Counted from the first letter of the stretch, positions 16,271-25,467 are shown. The stretch is 50,931 nucleotides of DNA from Bacillota bacterium (GCA_030529825.1 JAUMWD010000007.1:25184-76114); one strand, 5' to 3'. Notes: a model not told the origin generated them from the letters alone. Program-made: numbers and translations.

Positions 16271-18943
16271 TTACTTTCCGAGCTTTGCCTTGATTTCCTT
16301 GATGGCGATCTTGCCTGCGCGCTTTGCCATGTAGGGAACGATGCCGCCGAACTTGCCTTCGGAGGTGCGCATTACGGAACCGTCGGGAATATCGCGGCTC
16401 AGGTGGATTGCATCAAATTCGCAGCGGGTGGTGCAGAGACCGCAGCCGATGCAGCGGTTGGTATCAACGATGGTTGCGCCGCAGCCCAGGCAGCGGGAGG
16501 CTTCCTTCTTGACCTGCTCTTCGGTGAAGGTGATGCGATCGTCCTTCATGGTCTTTGCCTTCTTGGGATCGTGTGCAACGACCTGACGGCCGGGCTTGTC
16601 AAAGCTCTCGATGCCCAGAACAACATCCTGCTTGTTGAGCTCGATGAAGTCGCGGCGGTTGCGTGCGAGAGTCAGGCTCTGGCCGGGATGTACATAGCGG
16701 TGCAGGGATTCTGCTGCTTCCTTACCTGCTGCAATTGCGTCGATGGCAAACTTGGGACCGGTGAGGCAGTCGCCGCCCACGAATACGTCGGGCTGTGCGG
16801 TCTGGAGGGTGAAGCCGTCAGCAACGGCATTGCCCTTTGCTCCCTTTTCCATTGCGCCGGTATCCAGCTCGCCCCAGTCGATCTTCTGGCCGATTGCTGC
16901 GATAACATTGTTGAACTTAAGGTCGCCCTTGTCAGTCTTCAGACCGACAACCTTGCCGTCCTTGCCCAGGATCTCAACGGGCTTGTTCTCGAATACGAAC
17001 TTGACGCCCTCTTCCTTTGCCTCTGCAACCTCTGCGGGATCAGCAGGCATATTCTCTTCCTTGCGGCGGTAAACGACGGTTACGTCTGCGCCCAGACGGA
17101 TTGCGGTGCGTGCAACGTCCATTGCAACATTGCCGCCGCCGATAACAGCGACCTTCTTGCCGAGCTTGACTTCGTTGCCCAAGTTAACTTCCTTCAGGAA
17201 GTCGATGCCGCCGAGAACGCCCTTGAGCTCCTCGCCGGGAACACCGAGCTTTGCGCTCTGCTGTGCGCCGATTGCAACATAGAAGCCCTTGTAGCCCTGC
17301 TTGCGGAGATCCTCAAGAGTGATGTCCTTGCCGACCTCAACGCCCATCTTGAACTTAACGCCCATCTTCTTCAGGACATCGATTTCAGCCTTAACAACAT
17401 TCTTCTCAAGACGGAAGCTGGGGATGCCCAGAGTCATCATGCCGCCGGGAACCTTATTCTTATCATAAACTACCACGGGGTAGCCCATCTTTGCCAGATA
17501 GAATGCACAGCTCAGACCGGAGGGACCTGCACCGATAACGGCGATCTTCTCCTCGTAGTCTTCCTTGGAGAGCTTTCTGGTGCGGCGGTCGGGAATGTAG
17601 CGATCCTTTTCATTCAGCTCCTGAGCTGCAATGAACTTCTTGATTTCGTCGATAGCAACGGGCTGGTCAACGGTGCCGCGGGTGCAGGCGTCTTCGCAGC
17701 GGCGGTTGCAGATGCTGCCGCAGATTGCGGGGAAGGGGTTATCCTGCTTGATGAGGGCCAGTGCGTCACGGTAACGGCCTTCGGAAGCCATCTTGATGTA
17801 GCCCTGAACTGCAATGTGTGCGGGGCAGGCTGCCTTACAGGGAGCTGTGCCGGTGTCATAGCAGTTAACCTGATTGTCGTCCTTGTAGTTCTCGTTCCAC
17901 ATATGCTTGCCCCACTTGGTATCTGCGGGGTTGGGGAACATGGGATATTCAATGGGACCGCTCTTGGTGCAGAGCTTCTGGCCCAGCTTTGCAGCGCCTG
18001 CGGGGCAGACTTCAACACACTTGCCGCAAGCTACGCACTTCTCGGTCTCGACATGTGCGCGGTAAGCGGATGCGGAAAGGTTGGGGGTGTTGAACAGCTG
18101 GGAGGTACGCAGTGCGTAGCAGACACCCAGTGCGCAGTTGCAGATAGCGAAAATCTTGTCTTCGCCGTCGATGTTGGTGATCTGGTGGACGTAGCCTTCC
18201 TCTTCTGCACGCTGCAGAACTTCCATAACCTGCTCGTAGGAGGCATTGGAGATGCCGTCCTTGCCGGTTTCGTCGCAGTAACGAGCGCAGTCGCCCACAG
18301 CGATGCACCAGTACTCGGGCATATCGCCGGAGCCGCGGCCGTTGTAGGACTCAACAGTACGGCAGGAGCAGCGGCCGATTGCATAATAATCATACTTTTT
18401 CAGCCAGTGGGACAGATGCTCAACGGAAACGGACTTGGATTCGTGAGCAATTGCCTTCTCAACGGGGATGACGTGCATGCCGACACCGGAGCCGCCGGGA
18501 GGTACCAGCTGGGTAATGCCTTCCAGAGGAAGACGAGCCATATTGTTGAAGAACTCGGATACTTCGGGATACTTCTCGATCTGAGCCTGCTTCATGTTCA
18601 GGAATTCTGCTGCGCCGGGAACGAAGCGGGGCAGAATGTACTGCTTGGTGTGAGTATCGTTCTCCCAGTTGTACTCGATGATACCGACTTCGCTCATTTC
18701 CTGCATCTTTGCATCGAGCTTGCTCTTTTCCCAACCGGTCTTCTTGACCATCTCGTCGAGGGTCACGGGAACGCGGTTCTTGGGCATTGCAAGTGCGATG
18801 TCGACCATGTCGTCATCGAGGATGTTGCACAGGCCCCAGTATTCGGGATCTGCTTCGGTGATCTTCTCGATACCAAGCTGCTGCATGGCACGGTCGGTCA
18901 TCTTTTTGCCGAGTTTAAATAGGTTCTCTTTGTTGGTTACCAT
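16271..18943 (-). CDS. GltD-like multi-cluster iron-sulfur flavoprotein, copy 1
   Basis: 890 residues. In order: a winged-helix-like N-terminus (about 35-105); a Cys module RCSCR (191-195), Cys213/219/223 and CNCALGVC (268-275); a ferredoxin site Cys303/306/309/313; a GltD-type cluster domain (CKAACPAH near 369, Cys408/412/416/420); an FAD fold with GAGPSG at 471-476; an NAD(P) fold near 598 (VAVIGGGNVAMD); and C-terminal ferredoxin sites (Cys818/821 and 831/834/837/841). The core resembles NfnB/GltD, suggesting NAD(P)H-linked electron transfer to or from ferredoxin-like centres. The physiological partner is unknown. AAGGAG precedes the ATG. The hypA-like gene follows in the same operon. Confidence 0.88.
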   Translation of the reverse strand: MVTNKENLFKLGKKMTDRAMQQLGIEKITEADPEYWGLCNILDDDMVDIALAMPKNRVPVTLDEMVKKTGWEKSKLDAKMQEMSEVGIIEYNWENDTHTKQYILPRFVPGAAEFLNMKQAQIEKYPEVSEFFNNMARLPLEGITQLVPPGGSGVGMHVIPVEKAIAHESKSVSVEHLSHWLKKYDYYAIGRCSCRTVESYNGRGSGDMPEYWCIAVGDCARYCDETGKDGISNASYEQVMEVLQRAEEEGYVHQITNIDGEDKIFAICNCALGVCYALRTSQLFNTPNLSASAYRAHVETEKCVACGKCVEVCPAGAAKLGQKLCTKSGPIEYPMFPNPADTKWGKHMWNENYKDDNQVNCYDTGTAPCKAACPAHIAVQGYIKMASEGRYRDALALIKQDNPFPAICGSICNRRCEDACTRGTVDQPVAIDEIKKFIAAQELNEKDRYIPDRRTRKLSKEDYEEKIAVIGAGPSGLSCAFYLAKMGYPVVVYDKNKVPGGMMTLGIPSFRLEKNVVKAEIDVLKKMGVKFKMGVEVGKDITLEDLRKQGYKGFYVAIGAQQSAKLGVPGEELKGVLGGIDFLKEVNLGNEVKLGKKVAVIGGGNVAMDVARTAIRLGADVTVVYRRKEENMPADPAEVAEAKEEGVKFVFENKPVEILGKDGKVVGLKTDKGDLKFNNVIAAIGQKIDWGELDTGAMEKGAKGNAVADGFTLQTAQPDVFVGGDCLTGPKFAIDAIAAGKEAAESLHRYVHPGQSLTLARNRRDFIELNKQDVVLGIESFDKPGRQVVAHDPKKAKTMKDDRITFTEEQVKKEASRCLGCGATIVDTNRCIGCGLCTTRCEFDAIHLSRDIPDGSVMRTSEGKFGGIVPYMAKRAGKIAIKEIKAKLGK

Positions 18944-18997
18944 TATGTACTCCTTTCAAATGTATGTAAATTACATTATTTGTTTTACGCCAAGTTT

Positions 18998-19025
18998 AGT
19001 ATAACATACATTAATTAAAATTCAA
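18998..19025 (-). promoter_or_regulatory. Promoter of flavoprotein copy 1
   Basis: Read on minus: TTGAAT (19020-19025), 16 bases, TATACT (18998-19003). Confidence 0.6.
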
Positions 19026-19175
19026 TATGCAAATCCTTCACATTGTTTAAAAAATAACCGTTTTTCAACCGATTTTTACATTTCATACTACCTTCGTACG
19101 CTGTGCAACTTGTCCATTATCGACTATTCGGTTTTGACACTTCTGACGAATCGTCTTTACTTCGCAATCTCGCAA

Positions 19176-19203
19176 TTGATTTTATGCCCCGCGATGATAT
19201 AAT
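19176..19203 (+). promoter_or_regulatory. Promoter of flavoprotein copy 2
   Basis: TTGATT (19176-19181), 16 bases, TATAAT (19198-19203). A second TATAAT at 19208-19213 lacks a -35 box. Confidence 0.65.
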
Positions 19204-19249
19204 TATTATAATAAGTCAAAAAAATAACCATCAAAAAGGAGAAATACAT

Positions 19250-21868
19250 ATGGCAAAGCTAAGACCCAAAATAGTCAAGCTCGCAAAGATTATCGGCGGT
19301 CCTTCCGGTCTGCTGGTCAAAATCGACGAAGACACTCCTGAATACTACTGCATGGCCGATATCGTAAGCGACGACGAAGCCGATATCGCCATTGCAGCCG
19401 GTCTCCGCAAGGAACGCACCGCAGGCTACCTCGCAAAGAAGGTCGGCAAAACCGTTGAGGAAATCCAGCCCGCTCTGGAAAATCTCGTCTACTACGGTAT
19501 TTTCCGCCGCACATACAGCGCAGAAGCCGGTCAGGATGTTTACTTCATGCAGATTTTCGCACCCGGCATTCTGGAAATGATGGTAAACAACAAGGAACTG
19601 CTGGAGACCCACCCCGAAGTCGGCAGAGCGTTTGAGGAATACACCCGTCTGCGTATGCAGATGCTTGGACCCATGCTCCCCGACGGCTACGGTCTCATGC
19701 GTGTTATCCCCTGCGAAAGCGCAATCAAGGACAATCCCGATGCTGACGAGTTTGAAAAGCTCAGCTACTATCTGAATAAGTACAACATCTTCTCCGTATC
19801 CCCCTGCTCCTGCCGCGCATCCCGCACCAGCATCGGTGACGGCTGCGGCCATCTGGACGAGGATATGTGCATTCAGATGGGCAAGGGCGCGGAGCACTAC
19901 ATCCGCTCCGGCCGCGCACGCCAGATCACCCGTGAGGAGGCAATGGAAATCATCCTCCGCGCCGAGGAAAACGGACTCATGCACGACATTCCCAACATCG
20001 AGGAAGCCGGCGACAGCGCCGCAATCTGCAACTGCTGCTCCTGCGCCTGCTTCGGTCTGCGCGCAGGCATGATGTTCGGCGCCCGCGACGCTATCCGCTC
20101 CAACTATGTTGCCGTTGTTGACGAGGCAAAGTGTGTTGCCTGCGCCCAGTGTGTTGAGGTCTGCCCCGGCAATGCTCTGAAGCTGGGTCAGAAGCTCTGC
20201 GCCACCAACGACACCACTCCTCCCGACTATGTAAAGATTACCGATACCGTCTTCGTAAAGAAGGCCTTCAACCCCGATTACCGTGAAAACCGCGAGGATA
20301 CCCTTCCCTCCGGCACCGCGCCCTGCAAGGTCGCCTGCCCTGCCCATGTTCCCGTTCAGGGCTATCTGAAGCTGGCTGCCCAGGGCAGATATACCGAGGC
20401 TCTCGAGCTTATCAAGAAGGAGAACCCCTTCCCCGCCGTCTGCGGCCGCATCTGCAACAAGCGCTGCGAGGCTGAATGCACCCGCGGTGAGGTTGACGAG
20501 GCAGTCGCCATCGACGAGGTCAAGCGCTTCATCGCCGACCACGACATGAAGGCGGAAACCCGCTTTGTTCCCAAGATGGTCAATCAGATAGGCCGTCCCT
20601 ACACCGAAAAGATTGCCGTCATCGGTGCCGGTCCCGCCGGCATGAGCTGTGCCTATTACCTGGCCAACAAGGGCTACCCCGTAACCGTATTCGACCGTAA
20701 TCCCGTTCCCGGCGGTATGCTGACTCTGGGCATCCCCGCATTCCGTCTTGAGAAGGACGCTCTCAACGCCGAAATCGACATTCTCAAGGAAATGGGCGTT
20801 GAGTTCAAGTGCGGCGTTGAGGTTGGTAAGGACATCACCATTCAGCAGCTCCGTGAAGAGGGCTACAAGGGCTTCTACCTTGCCATCGGCGCACAGAAGG
20901 CAGCACCTCTGGGTGTTCCCGGCGAGGAGCTCAAGGGTGTTCTCGGCGGCGTTGACTTCCTGCGCGAGGTAAACCTCGGCAACAAGGTCAAGGTCGGCAA
21001 GAAGATAGTCGTCGTTGGCGGCGGCAATGTTGCCATTGACGTAGCTCGCACCGCAGTCCGTATGTGCGACGATGTAACCGTTGTCTACCGCCGCAAGGAA
21101 TCCGATATGCCCGCCGACCCCGAAGAGGTTGCAGAAGCAAAGGCAGAGGGCGTCAAGTTCGTCTTCCAGCACAAGCCCGTTGAAATTCTGGGCAAGAGCG
21201 GCAAGGTCTGCGCTCTCAAGTGCGATGCAGGCGATGTGGAATGCGACACTCTCATTGCCGCCATCGGTCAGCGCATCGACTGGGGCAATCTTGATGTGGG
21301 TGAGCTCAAGCTCGGCGCAAAGGGCAATGCTCTTGCAGACGAACTCACCTATCAGACCGCACAGCCCGACATCTTCGTGGGCGGCGACTGCTACACCGGT
21401 CCCAAGTTCGCCATTGATGCCATTGCAGCAGGCAAGGAAGCAGCTATTTCCCTGCACCGCTATGTACATCCCGGCCAGACCCTCACCATGGGCCGTGACC
21501 GCAGAGTATACCGCGCACTTGACAAGGACGGCGCCCTTGTGGGCGTAGGCGGCTTTGACCACGAGCACCGTCAGGTTCCCGGCTACAACGCTGAGAAGGC
21601 AAAGAGCTTTGCCGACTCCCGCGTCACCTTCACCGAGGAGCAGGTACGCAAGGAAACCGCACGCTGCCTGGGCTGCGGTGCCACCAAGGTTGACGATTAC
21701 CTCTGCATCGGCTGCGGTCTCTGCACCACCAAGTGCAAGTTTGACGCAATCAAGCTGAAGAAGGTCCGCAACTGGCACGCAGGCACCTTCGAAACTCTCC
21801 CCATCAAGATGGTTGAGGGCATGGTAAAGCGCACTGCAAAGATTGCCGTAAAGAAGGTCACCAAATAA
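19250..21868 (+). CDS. GltD-like multi-cluster iron-sulfur flavoprotein, copy 2
   Basis: 872 residues from the ATG at 19250, which has AAGGAGA upstream; an in-frame extension back to 19103 has no ribosome binding site and covers the promoter. Domain order equals copy 1: winged-helix-like N-terminus; CSCR (186-189); a richer Cys motif CNCCSCAC (260-267); ferredoxin Cys295/298/301/305; GltD clusters (CKVACPAH, then CGRICNKRCEAEC); FAD fold GAGPAG (459-464); NAD(P) fold; and C-terminal RCLGCGA plus CIGCGLCTTKC. The two copies are clearly homologous along their whole length but well diverged, most in the N-terminal third. The hypA-like gene starts right after its stop. Confidence 0.88.
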   Translation: MAKLRPKIVKLAKIIGGPSGLLVKIDEDTPEYYCMADIVSDDEADIAIAAGLRKERTAGYLAKKVGKTVEEIQPALENLVYYGIFRRTYSAEAGQDVYFMQIFAPGILEMMVNNKELLETHPEVGRAFEEYTRLRMQMLGPMLPDGYGLMRVIPCESAIKDNPDADEFEKLSYYLNKYNIFSVSPCSCRASRTSIGDGCGHLDEDMCIQMGKGAEHYIRSGRARQITREEAMEIILRAEENGLMHDIPNIEEAGDSAAICNCCSCACFGLRAGMMFGARDAIRSNYVAVVDEAKCVACAQCVEVCPGNALKLGQKLCATNDTTPPDYVKITDTVFVKKAFNPDYRENREDTLPSGTAPCKVACPAHVPVQGYLKLAAQGRYTEALELIKKENPFPAVCGRICNKRCEAECTRGEVDEAVAIDEVKRFIADHDMKAETRFVPKMVNQIGRPYTEKIAVIGAGPAGMSCAYYLANKGYPVTVFDRNPVPGGMLTLGIPAFRLEKDALNAEIDILKEMGVEFKCGVEVGKDITIQQLREEGYKGFYLAIGAQKAAPLGVPGEELKGVLGGVDFLREVNLGNKVKVGKKIVVVGGGNVAIDVARTAVRMCDDVTVVYRRKESDMPADPEEVAEAKAEGVKFVFQHKPVEILGKSGKVCALKCDAGDVECDTLIAAIGQRIDWGNLDVGELKLGAKGNALADELTYQTAQPDIFVGGDCYTGPKFAIDAIAAGKEAAISLHRYVHPGQTLTMGRDRRVYRALDKDGALVGVGGFDHEHRQVPGYNAEKAKSFADSRVTFTEEQVRKETARCLGCGATKVDDYLCIGCGLCTTKCKFDAIKLKKVRNWHAGTFETLPIKMVEGMVKRTAKIAVKKVTK

Positions 21869-22210
21869 ATGCACGAGCTTGGAATCTGCGACGCTATGCT
21901 GAAAATGGTTCGCGGAGTCATGAAGGACGAGGGACTTGAGGGTGTAAACAAAATCACCGTTGAGGTGGGAAACCTCAGCGGTGTTGTCCCCCGCTTCCTT
22001 GAGGATTGCTGGGTTGCCGTCACCGACGGCACGGAGCTTGAAGGCACAGTTCTCGTTGCCGAAGAGCTTATCGGCAGGGCAAAATGCCTTGACTGCGAGG
22101 CGGAATTCGACGCCGACCTCAACAGTCTCAAATGTCCCCAATGCGGAAGCGACCTGCTCACTCCCCTCACCGGCCGCGAGCTCACCATAAAAGAAATAGA
22201 AGCATATTAA
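21869..22210 (+). CDS. HypA-like zinc/nickel metallochaperone, copy 2
   Basis: 113 residues starting Met-His-Glu, with the zinc site Cys73-x2-Cys76 and Cys89-x2-Cys92. Sequence VEVGNLSGVVPRFLEDCW parallels copy 1. The ATG follows the flavoprotein TAA with no gap, which implies translational coupling and near-equal output of the two proteins, as for a dedicated maturation factor or subunit. A terminator follows. No nickel enzyme is adjacent, so classical hydrogenase maturation is only one possibility. Confidence 0.87.
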   Translation: MHELGICDAMLKMVRGVMKDEGLEGVNKITVEVGNLSGVVPRFLEDCWVAVTDGTELEGTVLVAEELIGRAKCLDCEAEFDADLNSLKCPQCGSDLLTPLTGRELTIKEIEAY

Positions 22211-22212
22211 AA

Positions 22213-22242
22213 AAATCCCCGTACCGTTTGATACGGGGATTT
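22213..22242. terminator. Bidirectional terminator
   Basis: An 11-bp stem, AAATCCCCGTA with TACGGGGATTT, and an 8-base loop, between hypA-like copy 2 and the converging CPBP gene. Confidence 0.85.
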
Positions 22243-22250
22243 CCTTATGC

Positions 22251-23537
22251 TTATTCAGGTCTGCTTACTCCCTGCTTTTTTCCTTTGCAGGTGCAGGTAA
22301 TTACAACAATTACAAGAGCGATGGTTACGGAGCTTACGAAGAGCTGCAGCAGACACGCGCCGGCTTCCCCGGCATTATACTGCGCAATAATATCCGCAAA
22401 CACCGTGAGCACCAGTCCTCCGATTACTGCAAGTCTCATACCCACATTGGCGAACACTGCTTTTCTGCTGTTGGGTATCGGCGAAGGCTCAGGGTGGAGC
22501 ATGGGATGCTTGCGGCACATTATAATGAACAGAACACCTATGAGTCCGAGGACACCGACTGCAATCTCCCAGCCAAGCTCGATGTCGATATTTCCCAAAG
22601 CGAAAAGCTGCGGCAGAGATGCAATGAAATTAATAATGCCGTGGAGCAGTATGGAATAGATAATTTTTCCGCTGTAGAGGTATACGCAGCCGAAAACAAG
22701 CCCCCCAAAGAACGCCAGGAAGAACTGGCCGCTGTTGCGGTGCATAAGTCCGAAAAGAAGCGCGGATACAATCACCGCAGGCGCCTTGCCGAATTTGCTG
22801 AGGCCGCCGCAGAGGACTTTTCGGAAGGAAAGCTCCTCAAGAATGGGCGCTCCGACTATCGTATAGATATAGAAGGGCAGCATATTCATGCCCAGCGCCT
22901 CATATAACTGTTCCCCTGCGCTTTCCGTAGGAAATACGATATCAGGAAGGTTGCCCAGAGCAACACCAAGTCCCCAGGCTCCGAAGGTAAATGCCATGGC
23001 AAGGAAAAATTCCTTTGGCGTGAGTTCTCTGACTTCAGGCGCCACGGGATTTATGCGTTTAAGTATCTTCTGCATCAGCTTTATGCCGATTATCAGGCCC
23101 AGAATCATGCCCACAACATAGCTCAACACCACAAACAGGGCCCCGGGCGATCCCATTGCATCCGAGGAATACAGGATTTCATAAAGCGCATCCCATGTGT
23201 CGCCTGTTACAAATTCACCCATGGCAAAGCTCGAGCAGGCAAAGGCGATTATGGCGGCTATGTACAGGAACGCCGAGCCTAAAACGGAAAAGCTGCCGTA
23301 CAGTGCAAGCACGGCCAGTCCGCCGCGGTTAAAGCCTCTTTTCATTTCCTTTTCAGGTGTATCCGGCACATTCAGCACTCTTTTGGTATATACCGGGGCA
23401 GGATAACGCACCTGCGGAGGTGATTGCCACGGGGATCCGGTGTTATACCAACCGGCGAGTGCAGGCTTCACCGGCGAGCCGCAGTTTCCGCAAAAGTTGC
23501 CATCTGTAACATAGGCACCGCAATTTGAGCAATACAT
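22251..23537 (-). CDS. Zinc-ribbon CPBP-family intramembrane metalloprotease
   Basis: 428 residues. The N-terminus is a zinc ribbon (CSNCG at 3-7, CGNCG at 17-21), then a Pro/Tyr-rich linker and about eight membrane helices. The CPBP (Abi/Rce1-like) motifs are present in order: EELSFR, FGLMH and HGIIN. Such proteins process prenylated or peptide substrates in the membrane, and some give bacteriocin self-immunity; the substrate here is unknown. AAGGAGG lies 6 bases before the ATG. It is a single-gene unit with its own promoter, converging on hypA-like copy 2. Confidence 0.85.
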   Translation of the reverse strand: MYCSNCGAYVTDGNFCGNCGSPVKPALAGWYNTGSPWQSPPQVRYPAPVYTKRVLNVPDTPEKEMKRGFNRGGLAVLALYGSFSVLGSAFLYIAAIIAFACSSFAMGEFVTGDTWDALYEILYSSDAMGSPGALFVVLSYVVGMILGLIIGIKLMQKILKRINPVAPEVRELTPKEFFLAMAFTFGAWGLGVALGNLPDIVFPTESAGEQLYEALGMNMLPFYIYTIVGAPILEELSFRKVLCGGLSKFGKAPAVIVSALLFGLMHRNSGQFFLAFFGGLVFGCVYLYSGKIIYSILLHGIINFIASLPQLFALGNIDIELGWEIAVGVLGLIGVLFIIMCRKHPMLHPEPSPIPNSRKAVFANVGMRLAVIGGLVLTVFADIIAQYNAGEAGACLLQLFVSSVTIALVIVVITCTCKGKKQGVSRPE

Positions 23538-23575
23538 TTGTTGCCTCCTTAACTTAATGACTGACTATTATAAGT

Positions 23576-23603
23576 ATTATATCACAGTACCGCCAATCTT
23601 CAA
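23576..23603 (-). promoter_or_regulatory. Promoter of the CPBP protease gene
   Basis: Read on minus: TTGAAG (23598-23603), 16 bases, TATAAT (23576-23581). Confidence 0.6.
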
Positions 23604-23646
23604 GGAGCTATTTGTAAAAAGCAAAGATTGTGTGCGGTGCAATGAA

Positions 23647-23674
23647 AATCCCCATGCTCTTCGGCATGGGGATT
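23647..23674 (-). terminator. Terminator of the sigma/SLH operon
   Basis: An 11-bp stem, AATCCCCATGC with GCATGGGGATT, and a 6-base loop just past the SLH gene stop. The T tail on the minus strand is short. Confidence 0.7.
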
Positions 23675-23677
23675 CTT

Positions 23678-24634
23678 TCACCAATGTTCAATGCCTTCAA
23701 TCTCAAGAGTGTTGAGGATTGCCCATATCTGCGCGGCAATCTCGCCCGTGGGGTCATCAAGACCGTAGTAAATACTTTCTCCCGTTTTTGTAGTTTCACT
23801 CACATTTACATGGGTCGGGTCGTTTATCTTGAAGGAATAGGTTATAAAGTTTGTATCTTCAACCCACAGATAGTATTCGCAGAGATATTCCGCGTATTCG
23901 CCTTTTTCCATACCGCTCATAAGGGACACAAGCTGTGCTTTCTGCTCCTCGGTTGCAACAAGATAGTCACCCGATGTCCAGACATCATAGATACAAACGG
24001 TTAAGTCCAGTCTCTCGAATATAGCCGCGGCTTCCGCCCTTGTCACATAGTCGTGTGGACGGAAATTACCGTTTTTATCACCGCGCATAATGCCCGTTTT
24101 CCGCACAAGCTCCACGCCGTCTTTTGCGAAATCCGAAACGCTGTCCGCATCAAGGAAGCTCACATCCTTATATCTTTCCATAAGCTCAGGCTCTGTCGGG
24201 AAATTTGCCTTAATGTGCTCTGCGTATCTTGCAATCATGCAGGCAATCTGTTCCCGGGTAATGTAGGCGTTGGGGCAGAAAAGCTCCTCCGTGACCCCAA
24301 GGGTAATTCCGCGGCTGGATGCCCATTTCACTCCGTCGACACACCACATGGTATCGGGAACATCCTTGAAATTCGAGGTTTCCGCATCCATATTACTGTG
24401 CCATACCACCCCGCGGCTCATTCTGAACAGCGCGGTTACGAACATTCCGCGGGTCATGTTTGCATCAGGTGAAAATTCATCCTCCGATGTTCCCTGCATA
24501 ATACCCATGGATTTGCAGTATTTCGCGCTGTACTCATACCATGCGCCCTTGGGCACATCCGAATACGCCAGTGCCGCAGGCATAAGCGCCAGCAGCAGCA
24601 CGGCTGTCAATAAAAGCGATATTATTCTTTTCAT
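23678..24634 (-). CDS. Exported S-layer homology (SLH) domain protein
   Basis: 318 residues. A signal peptide (1-23, cleavage after ALA) is followed by three SLH repeats: about 24-75 (YSDVPKGAWYEYSAKYC), 85-145 (FKDVPDTMWCVDGVKWASSRG) and 150-210 (YKDVSFLDADSVSDFAKDG), each with the TR(G/E)-type or VTRAEA end. The C-terminal ~100 residues are not recognised; they look like a small beta-rich sensor or binding domain. SLH repeats bind pyruvylated cell-wall polymers, so the protein should sit on the wall. It overlaps the upstream membrane-protein gene by 4 bases and is the third gene of a sigma-factor operon. Confidence 0.85.
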   Translation of the reverse strand: MKRIISLLLTAVLLLALMPAALAYSDVPKGAWYEYSAKYCKSMGIMQGTSEDEFSPDANMTRGMFVTALFRMSRGVVWHSNMDAETSNFKDVPDTMWCVDGVKWASSRGITLGVTEELFCPNAYITREQIACMIARYAEHIKANFPTEPELMERYKDVSFLDADSVSDFAKDGVELVRKTGIMRGDKNGNFRPHDYVTRAEAAAIFERLDLTVCIYDVWTSGDYLVATEEQKAQLVSLMSGMEKGEYAEYLCEYYLWVEDTNFITYSFKINDPTHVNVSETTKTGESIYYGLDDPTGEIAAQIWAILNTLEIEGIEHW

Positions 24635-25467
24635 ATCAGCACCTCCAAAAGCTTTGTAAATTCCTCTTCCGCGAGTCTGTCTGCACGTACAAAGTAATAA
24701 AGTCCGCCCTTTGAAAAGCTTGCAACGTATACTCCGCCGTTTTCGGCTGCAATAACGCTTGTGCCGTGTATATCCGTTGCCGTCATGCCGTCGGAATTAA
24801 AATACGTCACGCTTCCGTCGTGTATGGATATAATGAGGTTGCCTCGGCCGCCGGAATAGCTGTAATACTCAAAAACATTGTTGTGTGCGTCCTCGGGATA
24901 ATAATAGAGCATATTATACATTCTGTAATCAGGCAACGCCTGCTGAACGTCAAGGCTTATGCCGTAGAAGCTCATTATCTCCTCATATCTCATGTAGCGT
25001 TTCGTATCTTCGGGCACGTCGGAATCGTCATCAGCGTCGGCATCCGCGTCATCGTCCGCGTCGGCGTCGGCATCACCCTCCCACCTTTCGGGGTCAACGT
25101 ACAGAATCTGCCTTGCCGTGGAGTATTTCACGGGCTCGCCGCGGTTTATCACAAGGCTTATCCCTTCGGGCTGCGGAGCGGGTGTCGTCCGCGGTGCCTG
25201 CGTCGGCTGAGGAGTCGGCGCCTGCGTTATCACGGGGCTCTGCGTTTCCCCGACGTTCTGCGTAACTGCGGGCGGCGCGGTTATATCGGGAACGTGCGGC
25301 GGGTCTTTGAGAAGTCCGCTGCCGACGATTATTATTGCGGCACAGGCAGCAAGGGCCAATGCGCCGATAACCGCACCCCGCTTTTTCTTTTTCGGTTCGT
25401 AAATCTCCGCAACAAGCTCGTCATCAAGCTCGCCCAATGCGTCAATTACAGCGTCGGAAAAATTCAT
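24631..25467 (-). CDS. Single-pass membrane protein, candidate anti-sigma factor
   Basis: 278 residues: a short acidic cytoplasmic N-terminus (1-26), a KKKKR stop, one membrane helix (about 31-53), a Pro/Thr/Gln-rich outer linker (56-101) and an outer domain (102-278). Within it lies an Asp/Ala tract (132-154) encoded by repeated GAC/GCG triplets. The placement, overlapping the sigma gene by ATGA, and the topology match membrane anti-sigma factors, but no zinc-binding HxxxCxxC motif or known ASD is seen, so the role is inferred from context. It overlaps the SLH gene downstream by 4 bases. Confidence 0.7.
   Translation of the reverse strand: MNFSDAVIDALGELDDELVAEIYEPKKKKRGAVIGALALAACAAIIIVGSGLLKDPPHVPDITAPPAVTQNVGETQSPVITQAPTPQPTQAPRTTPAPQPEGISLVINRGEPVKYSTARQILYVDPERWEGDADADADDDADADADDDSDVPEDTKRYMRYEEIMSFYGISLDVQQALPDYRMYNMLYYYPEDAHNNVFEYYSYSGGRGNLIISIHDGSVTYFNSDGMTATDIHGTSVIAAENGGVYVASFSKGGLYYFVRADRLAEEEFTKLLEVLI

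Larger units (their letters stand above)
18944..19249. other. Divergent intergenic control region of the two flavoprotein/HypA-like units
   Basis: 306 AT-rich bases with back-to-back promoters and no gene. The middle (about 19040-19170) has no clear palindrome that I can read. Any shared regulator of the two units should act here. Confidence 0.6.

Noticed and set aside
19103-19249. N-terminal extension of flavoprotein copy 2
   Set aside because: It covers the promoter, has no ribosome binding site, and has no counterpart in copy 1; the ATG at 19250 has AAGGAGA.
16403-22141. Very long open frames antisense to both flavoprotein genes, and similar antisense frames opposite nfnB, pyc and hppA
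   Set aside because: They are explained by biased codon use of the real genes, which avoids codons giving stops on the other strand. Their translations are low-complexity, without motifs or ribosome binding sites.
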